A stretch of DNA of 38,496 bases from Waterburya agarophytonicola KI4. Lineage in GTDB: Bacteria; Cyanobacteriota; Cyanobacteriia; Cyanobacteriales; Xenococcaceae. Below the pieces are notes generated by a model that was not told the DNA's origin, ran no database searches, and saw nothing but the letters and a program-made list of their open reading frames with translations. Position numbers and translations under genes: made by a program. This document shows positions 9,601 to 16,988 of the stretch, piece by piece. The stretch spans positions 1 to 38,496 of the forward strand of contig NZ_JADWDC010000048.1 in NCBI RefSeq assembly GCF_020640915.1, written 5' to 3'. Position 1 is the first letter of the stretch. Each line of letters starts with the position of its first letter.

Positions 9601-9683
9601 ATCGCTTTTGGATCTAGTTGATTGAATTGGGGAACAAGAGAAAGAAACTGTTCGACAATCTTGGTAGTATTGGTATTAGTCAT
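6651..9683 (-). CDS. HlyB-like ABC exporter with cNMP-binding and inactive C39 domains
   Basis: The 1010-aa protein has four parts. Residues 10-130 form a cyclic-nucleotide-binding-like domain (AIISEGEVRLLG). An acidic linker spans about 240-295. A C39 peptidase-like domain runs from about 300 to 425. The membrane domain spans about 440-740, followed by an ABC ATPase. The ATPase has GESGAGKST (Walker A), LSGGQRQRIAIAR (signature), MMVLDEATSALD (Walker B) and ITHRLGT (H-loop). In C39 peptidases the active-site Cys lies in a D-C-G motif; here it is LDSG (Ser310), so the domain probably only binds substrate, as in HlyB. The family (like Synechocystis Sll1180) is a type I secretion ATPase that works with HlyD and TolC partners, not present in this window. 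It is co-directional with and 13 nt downstream of a parvulin gene, which suggests an operon for exported proteins. Confidence 0.88.
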   Translation of the reverse strand: MTNTNTTKIVEQFLSLVPQFNQLDPKAIAEIAPKLKPLRFGVGKVMIMREKMQGQVAIISEGEVRLLGYDPRTKMPTTLDKLKPGQIIGWVNLARGLPCETAMASTEVVCLALDNEDFLSLIEQHPQLAAQYKLKPAKVEIFDLLGIQLEEKAQGDWELADLANQMTEFAEVYYLPPGEHQLTSEVAKPLRDPSLIWLVSGGGTIDEFPVGSRLELTRDRQTITVKGDRPTRLISIPKAYWFAGEEESTIIEDPLSELDAGGIIGLDLGETDFDDNEGLGEGYTFQGEEEPVSSEKKNYPYFPGKTTLDSGVACFQMLSKYFGMPFRKEVIKRVLKEQLERTPTLSLPLCGAVSELMGLSPQLINIPAQAITRLEGPCLVTWQDGLALIYELTENELVIAVPELGVRRYKPEDFIETWGDGGEVLLLKKTKDTPQERFGLNWFLPALQKYKRVLIEVFIASFFVQLFQLANPLMIQVIIDKVISQNSPSTLGYLIFFLIVINVFEALLTTLRTYLFVDTTNRIDLSLGSEIIDHLLRLPLRYFERRPVGEISTRVNELERIRQFLTGTALTVVLDCIFSVIYVAVMFLYSPLLTAVTLAIIPVFIALTLIFSPTIRRQLRVKAERNAETQSYLVEVLTGIQTVKAQNIELRSRWKWQERYARYVSTGFKTVITSTLAKSASDFLNKLSRVILIGMGAYLVLDGKLTLGQLIAFRIIAGYVTSPIMRLATLWQNFQETALSLERLADIVDSPEEGEADRNNIPMPAITGKVKYDNLSFRFKNTGPLQLKNVTTEFEAGTFVAIVGESGAGKSTMTKLLSRLYEPEGGRILIDGYDINRVELYSIRRQIGVVPQETLLFEGTILDNIALTNPDATTEEIIAAAQIAAAHDFIMTLPNGYNTKVGERGSALSGGQRQRIAIARTILQAPAMMVLDEATSALDFATEQEVSRNLKEALKGRTVFFITHRLGTIKNADTIVMMDAGSIVERGTHEELMALKGRYCYLYQQQESSV

Positions 9684-9696
9684 AGGTCGAGTAGAG

Positions 9697-10437
9697 CTAA
9701 CTGGTAACTGGACTATTTAGGAAAGATACTTTTTGCTTGGTTGCTTTATTGAGCCATTCGCGGAACAATTCATCCAACATTCTTTGCCGCATTGGTTCAT
9801 CAAGCTTTGCCGAAAGATAGTTTTCCAACCTAACGATTACAATCCATTCCCCAACCCGAGTTGGGGGGATTAGCTGACCTGGTTGACAAGTAGCGAGAAT
9901 CTGGGCAATTTTGGGGTGAGGAGCATTAATCTCTACAGGACCTATCAAACCACCCGTTTGCGCTTCTGTACCCTGGGAATATTCCATGGCTAGCGCGCTA
10001 AAAGTATTTTCATCGTCTTTGATCCGAAAATACAATTCTTGAGCTACTTCTGGTTTTTCTACGCGAATCAGGGAATATACGACGCGATCGAGTTGAGACT
10101 TGCGCTTGATGAAATAAGCGTCTACTTGGTCGTTCCAGGTTTTCTCTTTATATTTATCAAGTCTCAGTCTTTTGGTAATCAGATTTTGTAGCTGCTCGCG
10201 ATTCATTCCTTGTTTTTCTAACCAAGCTTCTGTCTCCTCTTCTGATGTCAGCTGATTCTGTTGGCAAAATTGGCTGTAGGTTGCTGTATTTTCTTCTTCC
10301 GTACATTCAACCCCAGCGATTACTTTATCAATCAGAATTTCTTGGGCTAGCTTGGGCAGCATTTGATACTGAGTTAAAAGAGGGACTAAATCCTCCGCAG
10401 TATATACTTGGTTGTCTACTTCTAAAACTACACTCAT
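9697..10437 (-). CDS. PpiC/SurA-type peptidylprolyl isomerase
   Basis: This 246-aa protein has a helical SurA-like N-terminal region (about 1-115) and a parvulin domain (about 118-215). The parvulin domain carries FSALAMEYSQGTEAQTGGLIG and GQLIPPTRVGEWIVIVRLE. No signal peptide is visible, so it probably acts in the cytoplasm or is exported by an atypical route. It is the first gene of a probable two-gene unit with the ABC exporter 13 nt downstream. The likely role is folding or holding of the exporter's substrates; this is inferred from context and from similar pairs in other cyanobacteria. Confidence 0.85.
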   Translation of the reverse strand: MSVVLEVDNQVYTAEDLVPLLTQYQMLPKLAQEILIDKVIAGVECTEEENTATYSQFCQQNQLTSEEETEAWLEKQGMNREQLQNLITKRLRLDKYKEKTWNDQVDAYFIKRKSQLDRVVYSLIRVEKPEVAQELYFRIKDDENTFSALAMEYSQGTEAQTGGLIGPVEINAPHPKIAQILATCQPGQLIPPTRVGEWIVIVRLENYLSAKLDEPMRQRMLDELFREWLNKATKQKVSFLNSPVTS

Positions 10438-10657
10438 ATTGGTTGAGATAGACGAAAATTACGCCGATATACAAAGATAGTTACAATTAATTTTTTTTAT
10501 GGCACTTAAATAAAACTTTGATTAGTAACTTTGAGTTTGGGTTATGACTAAATCTTGCTTGGTTAGTACACCTAGTCTAGATTTTTGCTATCTTAACTTA
10601 ACTTACTTTAGTGAGAATGACACACCGCTTGTAGTTTTTTGTCGGTCACTAAATCGA

Positions 10658-11137
10658 TTAATCTTTAACTAATAAAACCACTGCATAAGCACAGATCCCT
10701 TCTTCTCTGCCCACAGGGCCTAACTCCTCATTAGTAGTAGCCTTAATACTTATGCGATCGATGTCAACTTTCAAAGTCTGGGCTAGGGAATCTCTCATAG
10801 ATTTGAGGTGGGGTTTGAGTTTGGGTCGTTCTGCTATTACAGTGGAATCTATATTGCCGATTTTCCAGCCTTGAGAGACAATCATTTCCGCAACCTGTTC
10901 CATCAATCTCATACTATTAGCCCCTTTCCACTTGGGATCGCTGGGGGGAAAATAATGTCCAATATCTCCCATTCCTAACGCCCCTAAAAGAGCATCCATA
11001 ATGGCATGGGTGAGAACATCAGCATCGCTGTGTCCTAACAATCCCAAAGAGTGGGGGATTTCGATCCCTCCTAAAATTAAGGGTCTACCCGTTACTAATT
11101 TATGAATATCGTAGCCATTGCCAATGCGAATGTTCAT
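10658..11137 (-). CDS. ispF: 2-C-methyl-D-erythritol 2,4-cyclodiphosphate synthase
   Basis: This 159-aa enzyme of the MEP isoprenoid pathway forms the cyclic diphosphate from CDP-methylerythritol phosphate. The metal-binding residues are visible in GNGYDIHKL (Asp and His) and [38 protein letters not shown] and the C-terminal [15 protein letters not shown] complete the signature. Length is normal. The gene is transcribed alone, 220 nt upstream of the isomerase gene, and is divergent from the exported protein at 11198 (60 nt between starts). Confidence 0.95.
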   Translation of the reverse strand: MNIRIGNGYDIHKLVTGRPLILGGIEIPHSLGLLGHSDADVLTHAIMDALLGALGMGDIGHYFPPSDPKWKGANSMRLMEQVAEMIVSQGWKIGNIDSTVIAERPKLKPHLKSMRDSLAQTLKVDIDRISIKATTNEELGPVGREEGICAYAVVLLVKD

Positions 11138-11197
11138 TGTTTGAATGAATTATCCTAGATTAGTTGTGTATTTATTTAGTGTTGGAGTGTACAAAAT

Positions 11198-11602
11198 ATG
11201 CTGAATCATCTTCGTTGTATATCTAAGCCAGCAATTATTACTGGCATTGCCACTGCTTGTATTTCAACAATCTGGGCAGCCCCTGCCTCCAGTCAAATTT
11301 TACCTGAAGTTTGGGGTACGATTGGCACAGTAGATGACTTGGTTAGTTATGGTGCTGGATTTAGATTTGCTGGTACTGCCTTAGAAGTTGGCACGGGAGA
11401 AGAAGGAGCTACGGGAGCAGATTTTCTGACTTTTGTTCCTTTACCCGTGGTTTCTCCATTTTTAGGAATTGGCTACTACACGGGAGACGAAAATATTGCC
11501 TATTCTGGTGGCGTTCATATTAGCGCGGGCAAATTTCTCGTAGTTGGTGGTGGATATCATTCTGTTCGAGGCATCAATGGCATCTTAGGATTTAAGTTTT
11601 AA
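11198..11602 (+). CDS. Small exported protein of unknown function
   Basis: The 134-aa product has a signal peptide (residues 1-31, ending APASS-Q). A Gly-rich, alternating-residue mature part follows, with LGIGYYTGDENIAYSGGVHIS and GKFLVVGGGYHSVRG, and it ends with GFKF. The short beta-strand pattern and terminal Phe resemble a small outer-membrane or periplasmic beta protein. I do not recognise a family. It stands alone; the next gene on the strand begins 195 nt downstream. Confidence 0.65.
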   Translation: MLNHLRCISKPAIITGIATACISTIWAAPASSQILPEVWGTIGTVDDLVSYGAGFRFAGTALEVGTGEEGATGADFLTFVPLPVVSPFLGIGYYTGDENIAYSGGVHISAGKFLVVGGGYHSVRGINGILGFKF

Positions 11603-11796
11603 AAAGCTTTTGGTCATTGGTTATGGATTAGTTTTCGGTGTTCGGTAGTTAGTTGTTAATACAATCTTGGGTTACAGGATAAAAAATCAACGACTAGCTG
11701 CTGTTTTTTTTGACAGCTATAGAAGTGGCACTTTCTTGTCCTATTTGCGTCTAAAGATTTGATATTTTGGTTAAAGTTTACTATTTGCAATATTTT

Positions 11797-12342
11797 ATGT
11801 TTATTAATAAATCATCTTTCAAACCATTATTGACCTTGGCTGCCGTAGCTATAGCTACTTGCTCTATTGGCGGACTGCATACCATTGCCCAGGCTCAAGG
11901 AACGCCAGGATTGGTTATTTTTGGCGATCGCGATGTTGATATTTTGAATTACTATCTAGATTTTGGAGGGGCTGCCAAGCAACGCGATCGCTATCGTCTC
12001 CGCATTCCCAAAAAGAAACTAGCAAACGGCGCTACTCAATTTATAATTTCCTATCCCGATTATTTTGATGGCAAGTTTAATACTGATAAAATTGAAGTCC
12101 GCCCCAATGGAGATAAGAAAAAATCTTTACCCCTCAAAAGTGTAGTTTGGGATGAAAAAAATTATTTAATCCAGATAGAATTAGCCGAACCCCTCAAAGA
12201 AGCTAAAAAAGTCGAGATTGTCTTGTCTAATACTAAAAATCCCGAAGTGGGAACTTATTATTTCTACGCTCAGGTTGTTCCCGCTGTCAATACTCCCGTT
12301 CCCGAACGAATTGGTGCTTGGGTTATCAGTATCGATCCTTAA
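11797..12342 (+). CDS. DUF2808 family exported protein
   Basis: This 181-aa protein has a signal peptide (about residues 1-33, ending IAQAQ) and then the DUF2808 pattern: YYLDFGGAAKQRDRYRLRIP, ATQFIISYPDYFDGKF and the closing GTYYFYAQVVPA. The family is restricted largely to cyanobacteria and has no proven function; it is predicted periplasmic. I choose ATG 11797 over a TTG 30 nt upstream because the signal peptide then has a normal start (MFINKSSFK). It lies 125 nt upstream of rpmH, with a small hairpin between. Confidence 0.85.
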   Translation: MFINKSSFKPLLTLAAVAIATCSIGGLHTIAQAQGTPGLVIFGDRDVDILNYYLDFGGAAKQRDRYRLRIPKKKLANGATQFIISYPDYFDGKFNTDKIEVRPNGDKKKSLPLKSVVWDEKNYLIQIELAEPLKEAKKVEIVLSNTKNPEVGTYYFYAQVVPAVNTPVPERIGAWVISIDP

Positions 12343-12378
12343 TTTGGTATTCATAGCTTTACTTTCTTGTCAATATGG

Positions 12379-12394
12379 TGGTTGCTTGCAACCA
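12379..12394 (+). terminator. Small hairpin between DUF2808 gene and rpmH
   Basis: TGGTTG and CAACCA form a 6-bp stem around CTTG. A T-rich stretch (GGCTTTTTGT) follows only 25 nt later. It could end the DUF2808 transcript or sit in the rpmH leader. Confidence 0.35.
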
Positions 12395-12467
12395 TCTTCC
12401 ACGATAAGATTATAGATTGTGGCTTTTTGTCAAGTAATTTAGCTTAAATTTATAGAGGATAGATATA

Positions 12468-12605
12468 ATGACTCAACGTACTTTGGGCGGAACTAACCGC
12501 AAGCAGAAAAGAAAATCTGGTTTTCGCGCTCGCATGCGAACCACTAACGGTAAGAGAACGATCGCAGCCCGTCGTAAGAAAGGTCGTCATCGTCTTGCTG
12601 TTTAA
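12468..12605 (+). CDS. rpmH: Ribosomal protein bL34
   Basis: This 45-aa highly basic protein reads [20 protein letters not shown] and continues with [20 protein letters not shown], the bL34 signature. It belongs to the 50S subunit. An AGAGGAT ribosome-binding site lies about 9 nt upstream of the ATG. It is the first gene of the conserved rpmH-rnpA-PH-yidC block and is followed after 5 nt by rnpA. Confidence 0.97.
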   Translation: MTQRTLGGTNRKQKRKSGFRARMRTTNGKRTIAARRKKGRHRLAV

Positions 12606-12610
12606 TTAAT

Positions 12611-12982
12611 GTGGGATTGCCAAAAGCTCAGAGGCTAAGGAATAGAAAAGATTATAGGGCTGTTTACGATCGGGGTATCCGTTGTTACAGTCCTAATTTG
12701 ACTTTAATTGCTCTTAATGCAAAACAGAACGAGATTTGTGCTAGCCCGACAGCATCGATGTTTGGTATTTCTATTAGTAAAAAAGTCAGTAAAAAAGCAG
12801 TAGTCCGCAATCGAATTAAGAGACAAATTAAAGGGATAATTAGATCTCAAGGAAAAGCGATCGCTCCTGGATGGAAAATAGTTATTGTAGTTAAGCCCAA
12901 AGCAATTGAATGCAAATATGAACATTTTTTGCGAGAATTAGAAGAGTTATTAAAAAAAGCAAAAATAATCGATGGGCATTAA
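12611..12982 (+). CDS. rnpA: Ribonuclease P protein component
   Basis: The 123-aa basic protein carries the RNase P protein signature KKVSKKAVVRNRIKRQIKG, preceded by LPKAQRLRNRKDYRAVYDRG. It assists the catalytic RNA in 5' processing of tRNAs. The start is GTG at 12611: the nearby ATG at 12609 is out of frame, and no other start fits the conserved N-terminus. It sits 5 nt after rpmH and overlaps the next gene by 11 nt, which points to translational coupling. Confidence 0.95.
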   Translation: MGLPKAQRLRNRKDYRAVYDRGIRCYSPNLTLIALNAKQNEICASPTASMFGISISKKVSKKAVVRNRIKRQIKGIIRSQGKAIAPGWKIVIVVKPKAIECKYEHFLRELEELLKKAKIIDGH

Positions 12983-13367
12983 AGAAGACGTTTTTTACGA
13001 AGGTGGTCCTCACGTAGGGGATTTAATTTTTAATATATTATTAGCCTTTACAGTTATCTGTATCCCTCTAACAGTGGGGGCGATCGTCAGAGCTTTGTGG
13101 TTGCGCTACCGCATTACTAGCCGTAGAATTTCTGTAATTGGTGGTTGGCAGGGCAGACAACGCACGGACATTATTTATTCTGAAGTAGTTAAAATCGTTA
13201 AAGTTCCTAGAGGAGTTGGTTTGTGGGGAGATTTAGTGATTACCCTCAGAGACAAAAGCCGTTTAGAAATGCGCGCAGTACCCCAATTTAGAGAAATTTA
13301 CGATTATATCTCTGAAAAAGCAGCAGATAAAACAGGCAGACCCCTCGAAACCATTCGAGTCAACTAA
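12972..13367 (+). CDS. Membrane protein with bacterial PH domain
   Basis: The 131-aa protein has one or two hydrophobic segments at residues 17-42 (LIFNILLAFTVICIPL). A bacterial PH (DUF304/YdbT-like) domain follows, with WLRYRITSRRISVIGGW and VGLWGDLVITLRDKSRLEMRAV. Orthologues occupy this slot between rnpA and yidC across cyanobacteria. The function is not established; a helper role in membrane protein insertion is inferred from context. It overlaps rnpA and is followed by 112 nt with a strong hairpin before yidC. Confidence 0.85.
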   Translation: MGIKEDVFYEGGPHVGDLIFNILLAFTVICIPLTVGAIVRALWLRYRITSRRISVIGGWQGRQRTDIIYSEVVKIVKVPRGVGLWGDLVITLRDKSRLEMRAVPQFREIYDYISEKAADKTGRPLETIRVN

Positions 13368-13392
13368 TTAAATCATAAATTAACCTAAAATA

Positions 13393-13434
13393 CAGTTTAG
13401 ATCGGTTTTCCCCCAAGGGCGATCGGCTAAACTG
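13393..13434 (+). promoter_or_regulatory. Hairpin in the leader between the PH gene and yidC
   Basis: CAGTTTAG (13393-13400) pairs exactly with CTAAACTG (13427-13434). The interior can add CCC/GGG and CG pairs. There is no T-run right after it, so a leader or RNA-processing element is more likely than a terminator. It ends 45 nt before the yidC ATG. Confidence 0.4.
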
Positions 13435-13479
13435 GACTAAAAATAAAAGTTATCCCGTCAAGGCTGGACAGATTAAAAA

Positions 13480-14634
13480 ATGGATTTTGGTATCGGCTTT
13501 CTTTCAAACAACATCATGCTCCCAATCCTAGATTTTTTCTATGGACTTGTGCCGAGTTATGGTTTTGCAATTATCGCTCTAACAATCGTAATTCGTTTGG
13601 CGGTTGTGCCTCTTAGTGCGGGGCAAATTCGTAATATGCGTAAAATGAAAATTGTCCAACCTATGATGAAGGAGCGACAAGAACAAATTAAGCAACAGTA
13701 TAAAAATGACCCAGAAAAGCAAAGAGAAGAGCAAGCCAAAGTAATGCAAGAATTTGGCAATCCTTTGGCGGGTTGCTTGCCTTTGCTCTTACAAATGCCA
13801 ATTTTATTTGCTTTATTCGCCACCCTCAGAGGATCGCCATTTACTAATACTCCTTACGATATAAACGTCCAGATTTTGCCCAGCGAGCAAATAGAAAGAA
13901 TCGCGCCTCAGCCTTTTGCTACCAAACCCAAAAATATTTATATCGAAGACGGTATTCACGACAAAATTGCAGCAATGTTGCCTGGTGGGAACAAATTGGG
14001 AGTGGGAGAAAGCACAAAAGTAGAATTGCAAACTCCTGAAGGTAAATCATTAAATAATTTACTCAAGGAATATCCCGACAGCAATATCGAGCCTACCTTA
14101 GAAGTGACTAAAGGCTCTGAAAGAATTAGAATCAATGACGACGGTACGATTACGGCTTTAGAACCTGGAGACGCTACCATTCAAGTTACCGTACCTGGAA
14201 TCGCAGCCAATACAGGATTCTTATTTATTGAGAAACTCGGTAGAGTTGGGGTGACTGATGAAAATGGCAACATCAATTTCGACATCTTGGCAATGGTATT
14301 GATGTTTGGTGTAGGTATCTATGTCAACCAACAAATGAGTGGCGCGCAGAAAAGCCCAGGAGGAGCAGATCAGCAACAAGCAATTAATAAAATCACTCCC
14401 CTGCTCTTTAGTGGAATGTTTTTATTCTTTCCCCTCCCTGCTGGGGTATTGATGTATATTGTGGTGGCGAACTTCTTCCAAACTGGTCAAACTTGGTTTT
14501 TGATGCGCGAACCTTTGCCCGAAAACTTGCAGAAAATGCTTGACGAACAAGAAAAAGCGGAAGCAGTTGCATCGCGAGAAGCTCTACCTTTTGAGCGCAA
14601 GCGTTCTAAAAAGAAAGAAAAAACTTCAGGTTAG
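13480..14634 (+). CDS. yidC: Membrane protein insertase YidC/Oxa1
   Basis: This 384-aa protein has the Oxa1/YidC core: a first membrane segment ([20 protein letters not shown]), the charged cytoplasmic loop (about 55-90), and [20 protein letters not shown]. The C-terminal membrane segments are at about residues 268-285 and 308-335. It inserts proteins into the cytoplasmic and thylakoid membranes. Between the second and third core segments (about 120-255) lies an extra soluble region. The part [14 protein letters not shown] through [17 protein letters not shown] looks like a BIG2-type immunoglobulin-like fold. The basic C-terminal tail (KRSKKKEK) fits ribosome contact. It is followed after 15 nt by the KH/R3H gene. 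Confidence 0.93.
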   Translation: MDFGIGFLSNNIMLPILDFFYGLVPSYGFAIIALTIVIRLAVVPLSAGQIRNMRKMKIVQPMMKERQEQIKQQYKNDPEKQREEQAKVMQEFGNPLAGCLPLLLQMPILFALFATLRGSPFTNTPYDINVQILPSEQIERIAPQPFATKPKNIYIEDGIHDKIAAMLPGGNKLGVGESTKVELQTPEGKSLNNLLKEYPDSNIEPTLEVTKGSERIRINDDGTITALEPGDATIQVTVPGIAANTGFLFIEKLGRVGVTDENGNINFDILAMVLMFGVGIYVNQQMSGAQKSPGGADQQQAINKITPLLFSGMFLFFPLPAGVLMYIVVANFFQTGQTWFLMREPLPENLQKMLDEQEKAEAVASREALPFERKRSKKKEKTSG

Positions 14635-14649
14635 TAACTAAAAATCATA

Positions 14650-15156
14650 GTGGATAGTCAACTTAGTTCGGGGAAGGAGTGGTTAGATCGGCTTTTAGCT
14701 TTAATGAATCTAACCGCTAAGGTAAATACAGAAGGGTTTGAAACTTTAGATAGTAATTCAAACTCTAGTTGGTTAAATATAGACGGCAGCGGTTTGACTC
14801 CAGAAGAAACACAACAGTTGATTGGGGATAAAGGCGAAGGAATAGATGCTATTCAATACCTCGCCAACACAATCCTTAATTTGGATGCCGAGCCAGAAAC
14901 CCAAAACTCTTTTGTCATTGAATTGGATGGTTATAGAGTTCGACGCAATCAAGAATTAGGAATTTTGACTCAAGATGCCATAGAGCAAGTTAGAAGCACT
15001 GGAGAAGAGATCGAAATATCAGGTTTATCTTCAGCAGAAAGAAAACAAATACACTCTCTCATTGAAGAGACAGAGGGTTTGAAGAGTGAAAGTCGCGGTC
15101 AAGAACCAGACAGAAGACTGGTTGTCAGATTACAATCATCTGAGGTTGAACTGTAA
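14650..15156 (+). CDS. KH/R3H-domain RNA-binding protein (Jag/KhpB-like)
   Basis: The 168-aa protein has a KH domain with IGDKGEGIDAIQYLANTI (about residues 55-73) and an R3H domain with SSAERKQIHSLIEETEGLKSE and a final DRRLVVRL. The Jag N-terminal domain found in firmicute KhpB is absent. Location after yidC is conserved in many bacteria. It binds RNA in characterised relatives; the target here is unknown. The start is GTG at 14650, 15 nt after yidC. Confidence 0.85.
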   Translation: MDSQLSSGKEWLDRLLALMNLTAKVNTEGFETLDSNSNSSWLNIDGSGLTPEETQQLIGDKGEGIDAIQYLANTILNLDAEPETQNSFVIELDGYRVRRNQELGILTQDAIEQVRSTGEEIEISGLSSAERKQIHSLIEETEGLKSESRGQEPDRRLVVRLQSSEVEL

Positions 15157-15196
15157 CCTTCATTCTCTACAAAACTAGAGCAGTACTAGATAAACA

Positions 15197-15703
15197 ATGG
15201 AAGCGATATATATTCCTCATCTGCTAAAAGCACCAAAACGCCAAGCAGAAATCATCGTCCAAGATACGATCGCCAACCTAAATACTTTGACCCCCGTGAA
15301 AGGAAAAATTGCCGTACGTCATGGGGGGAATTTTTTGGAAGTAATTTCCCAAGCGGAAACGATCGTCACCCTAACTTGCGATCGCTGCTTGCAGCATTAT
15401 AATCATCGTTTAGCGATCGATGCTTCTGAATTAATCTGGCTCGAATCAGAACTAGAAAATGTCGAAGATCTGCCTACAGAAAGAGAAGTTTCCCTCGAAG
15501 ATCTCTCCGAAACTCTCCTCCCAAACGGTCATTTCGATCCTGAAGCTTGGCTATTTGAACAATTATCTTTAGCCTTACCCTTAAGACAAGTTTGTGGAGA
15601 GGATTGCCCAGGAGCAGCCCCAATACCCCACAAACAAGAAAAGAGCATCGATCATCGTTGGTCTTCTTTGGCAGCCTTAAAAGAGCAATTAAACGACAAT
15701 TAA
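15197..15703 (+). CDS. YceD/DUF177 family protein
   Basis: The 168-aa protein has the DUF177 pattern: TLTCDRCLQHYNHRLAID with its CxxC pair, the acidic middle region, and a second CGEDCPG pair. It ends with the typical HRWSSLAALKEQL. Relatives (YceD, plant DUF177) are linked to 23S rRNA accumulation and to the ribosomal protein bL32. It is the last gene of the rpmH-to-DUF177 series, 40 nt after the KH/R3H gene, and converges with the PhzF-like gene 20 nt away. Confidence 0.85.
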   Translation: MEAIYIPHLLKAPKRQAEIIVQDTIANLNTLTPVKGKIAVRHGGNFLEVISQAETIVTLTCDRCLQHYNHRLAIDASELIWLESELENVEDLPTEREVSLEDLSETLLPNGHFDPEAWLFEQLSLALPLRQVCGEDCPGAAPIPHKQEKSIDHRWSSLAALKEQLNDN

Positions 15704-15723
15704 TCCTCGCTAATTGCCGATCG

Positions 15724-16518
15724 CTATTGAAGCTCTCCCCGCATGACAGTTACCGCTTGACCTTGAAGTAAAACGCGATCGCCCCCATCATAACGAACTT
15801 TGATTTCTCCACCGCGGGCGGATACCTGATAGGCTAAAAAATCGTCTTTTTTCAAGCGATCGCGCCAGTAGGGAGCAAGGCAACAGTGGGCTGCTCCAGT
15901 AACGGGATCTTCATCTATCCCCAAACCAGGGGCAAAAAATCTAGAGACAAAATCATATTGGGAGCTATCTTTAGCCAAGCTAGTGACGATCGCATTGGAG
16001 AGGGGTAATTGCTTTAAAAGGGTAAAATTAGGCTTGAGCCTTTCTAGATCTTCGGGGGAATTGATTTCTACTAGATAACCTAGAGAATTATAAGAAAATG
16101 TTTTAATTCTCACTCCCAAAGCATCTTGCAGTTTAGTAATCGGAGGAATATCTTGGGATCGATTAGCGGGAAAATCTAGTTCGATCCAATTGTCTCGATA
16201 TTTGGCACTTAACAAGCCACTTTTGGTCTGAAAAGAGATCCCTTGACCAGTAGAAGCATAACCTTCCGTCCACAGTACGTGAGCGCTAGCGAGGGTAGCG
16301 TGACCGCATAACGGAACTTCTGTAGTTGGCGTAAACCAACGCAAACTATAGTCTTGCTCTTGCTTGAGCAAAAAAGCAGTCTCTGAAAGATTCATTTCTC
16401 TGGCTACCGACTGCATCCAGCCATCGTCTCGCTTTGCTTCTAATACACATACAGCAGCAGGATTTCCTTGAAAAATTTTATCGGTAAAAGAATCAACTTG
16501 AATAATTGTTTGTTTCAT
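15724..16518 (-). CDS. PhzF family isomerase-like protein
   Basis: The 264-aa protein has PhzF/DapF-fold motifs: VDSFTDKIFQGNPAAVCVLE at the start, MNLSETAFLL with the catalytic Glu, PLCGHATLASAHVLW and GIDEDPVTGAAHCCLAPYW. The family includes the phenazine-pathway isomerase, but most members, like this one, have an unknown substrate and no phenazine genes nearby. I start at ATG 16518 because it directly precedes the conserved N-terminus; the frame is open 12 codons further. Confidence 0.88.
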   Translation of the reverse strand: MKQTIIQVDSFTDKIFQGNPAAVCVLEAKRDDGWMQSVAREMNLSETAFLLKQEQDYSLRWFTPTTEVPLCGHATLASAHVLWTEGYASTGQGISFQTKSGLLSAKYRDNWIELDFPANRSQDIPPITKLQDALGVRIKTFSYNSLGYLVEINSPEDLERLKPNFTLLKQLPLSNAIVTSLAKDSSQYDFVSRFFAPGLGIDEDPVTGAAHCCLAPYWRDRLKKDDFLAYQVSARGGEIKVRYDGGDRVLLQGQAVTVMRGELQ

Positions 16519-16651
16519 GAAAATTTGTACAAAGAATACAGATTGCGATCGCAAATTTTGTTTTGATTAAAACAAAAGTATTGTAATTTTGCGCTATATA
16601 CACCAAAGTTCATACAATATATAGATAAGGAATACAAATTAACACCAAATC

Positions 16652-16849
16652 ATGAAAACCAACAATACATCTTGCTTTTTGTCTTTCATGGGATTAAGTC
16701 TTGCTACCAGCCCTTTTATCATTACTCTTCTAACTCTATATCTCTTGGCAGAATTTATGACCGAATTGGGCAAAGCTAGTGAAGAAATTTTTCGCCCAGA
16801 ACGATTGCCTATTCTCAACTTTCCCGATCTAGATAGTAACAAGCTTTAG
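16652..16849 (+). CDS. Conserved-looking 65-aa membrane protein
   Basis: The product has one hydrophobic helix (FMGLSLATSPFIITLLTLYL) and then an amphipathic C-terminus (TELGKASEEIFRPERLPIL, then NFPDLD). I believe I have seen this C-terminal pattern in small cyanobacterial proteins, but I cannot name the family. The ATG follows a modest purine-rich site (AAGGAA), and the frame has no competing gene. It stands alone, 139 nt upstream of ppc on the same strand, and may share its transcript. Confidence 0.6.
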   Translation: MKTNNTSCFLSFMGLSLATSPFIITLLTLYLLAEFMTELGKASEEIFRPERLPILNFPDLDSNKL

Positions 16850-16988
16850 TTAAAATCAAAACTTTGATTCGATGGGAATATATAGTTCTTTTCTAACAAA
16901 TTTCTATGTTAGGTCTGATAAATTCTATATACTCTAAAGTAATTATATTGATTAAATCAAGACACACATACGGTACCCAGAGGTTTTT

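Noticed and set aside
15724-16518. Phenazine biosynthesis cluster
   Set aside because: Only a PhzF-fold protein is present; no other phenazine gene is nearby and most PhzF relatives are unrelated to phenazines.
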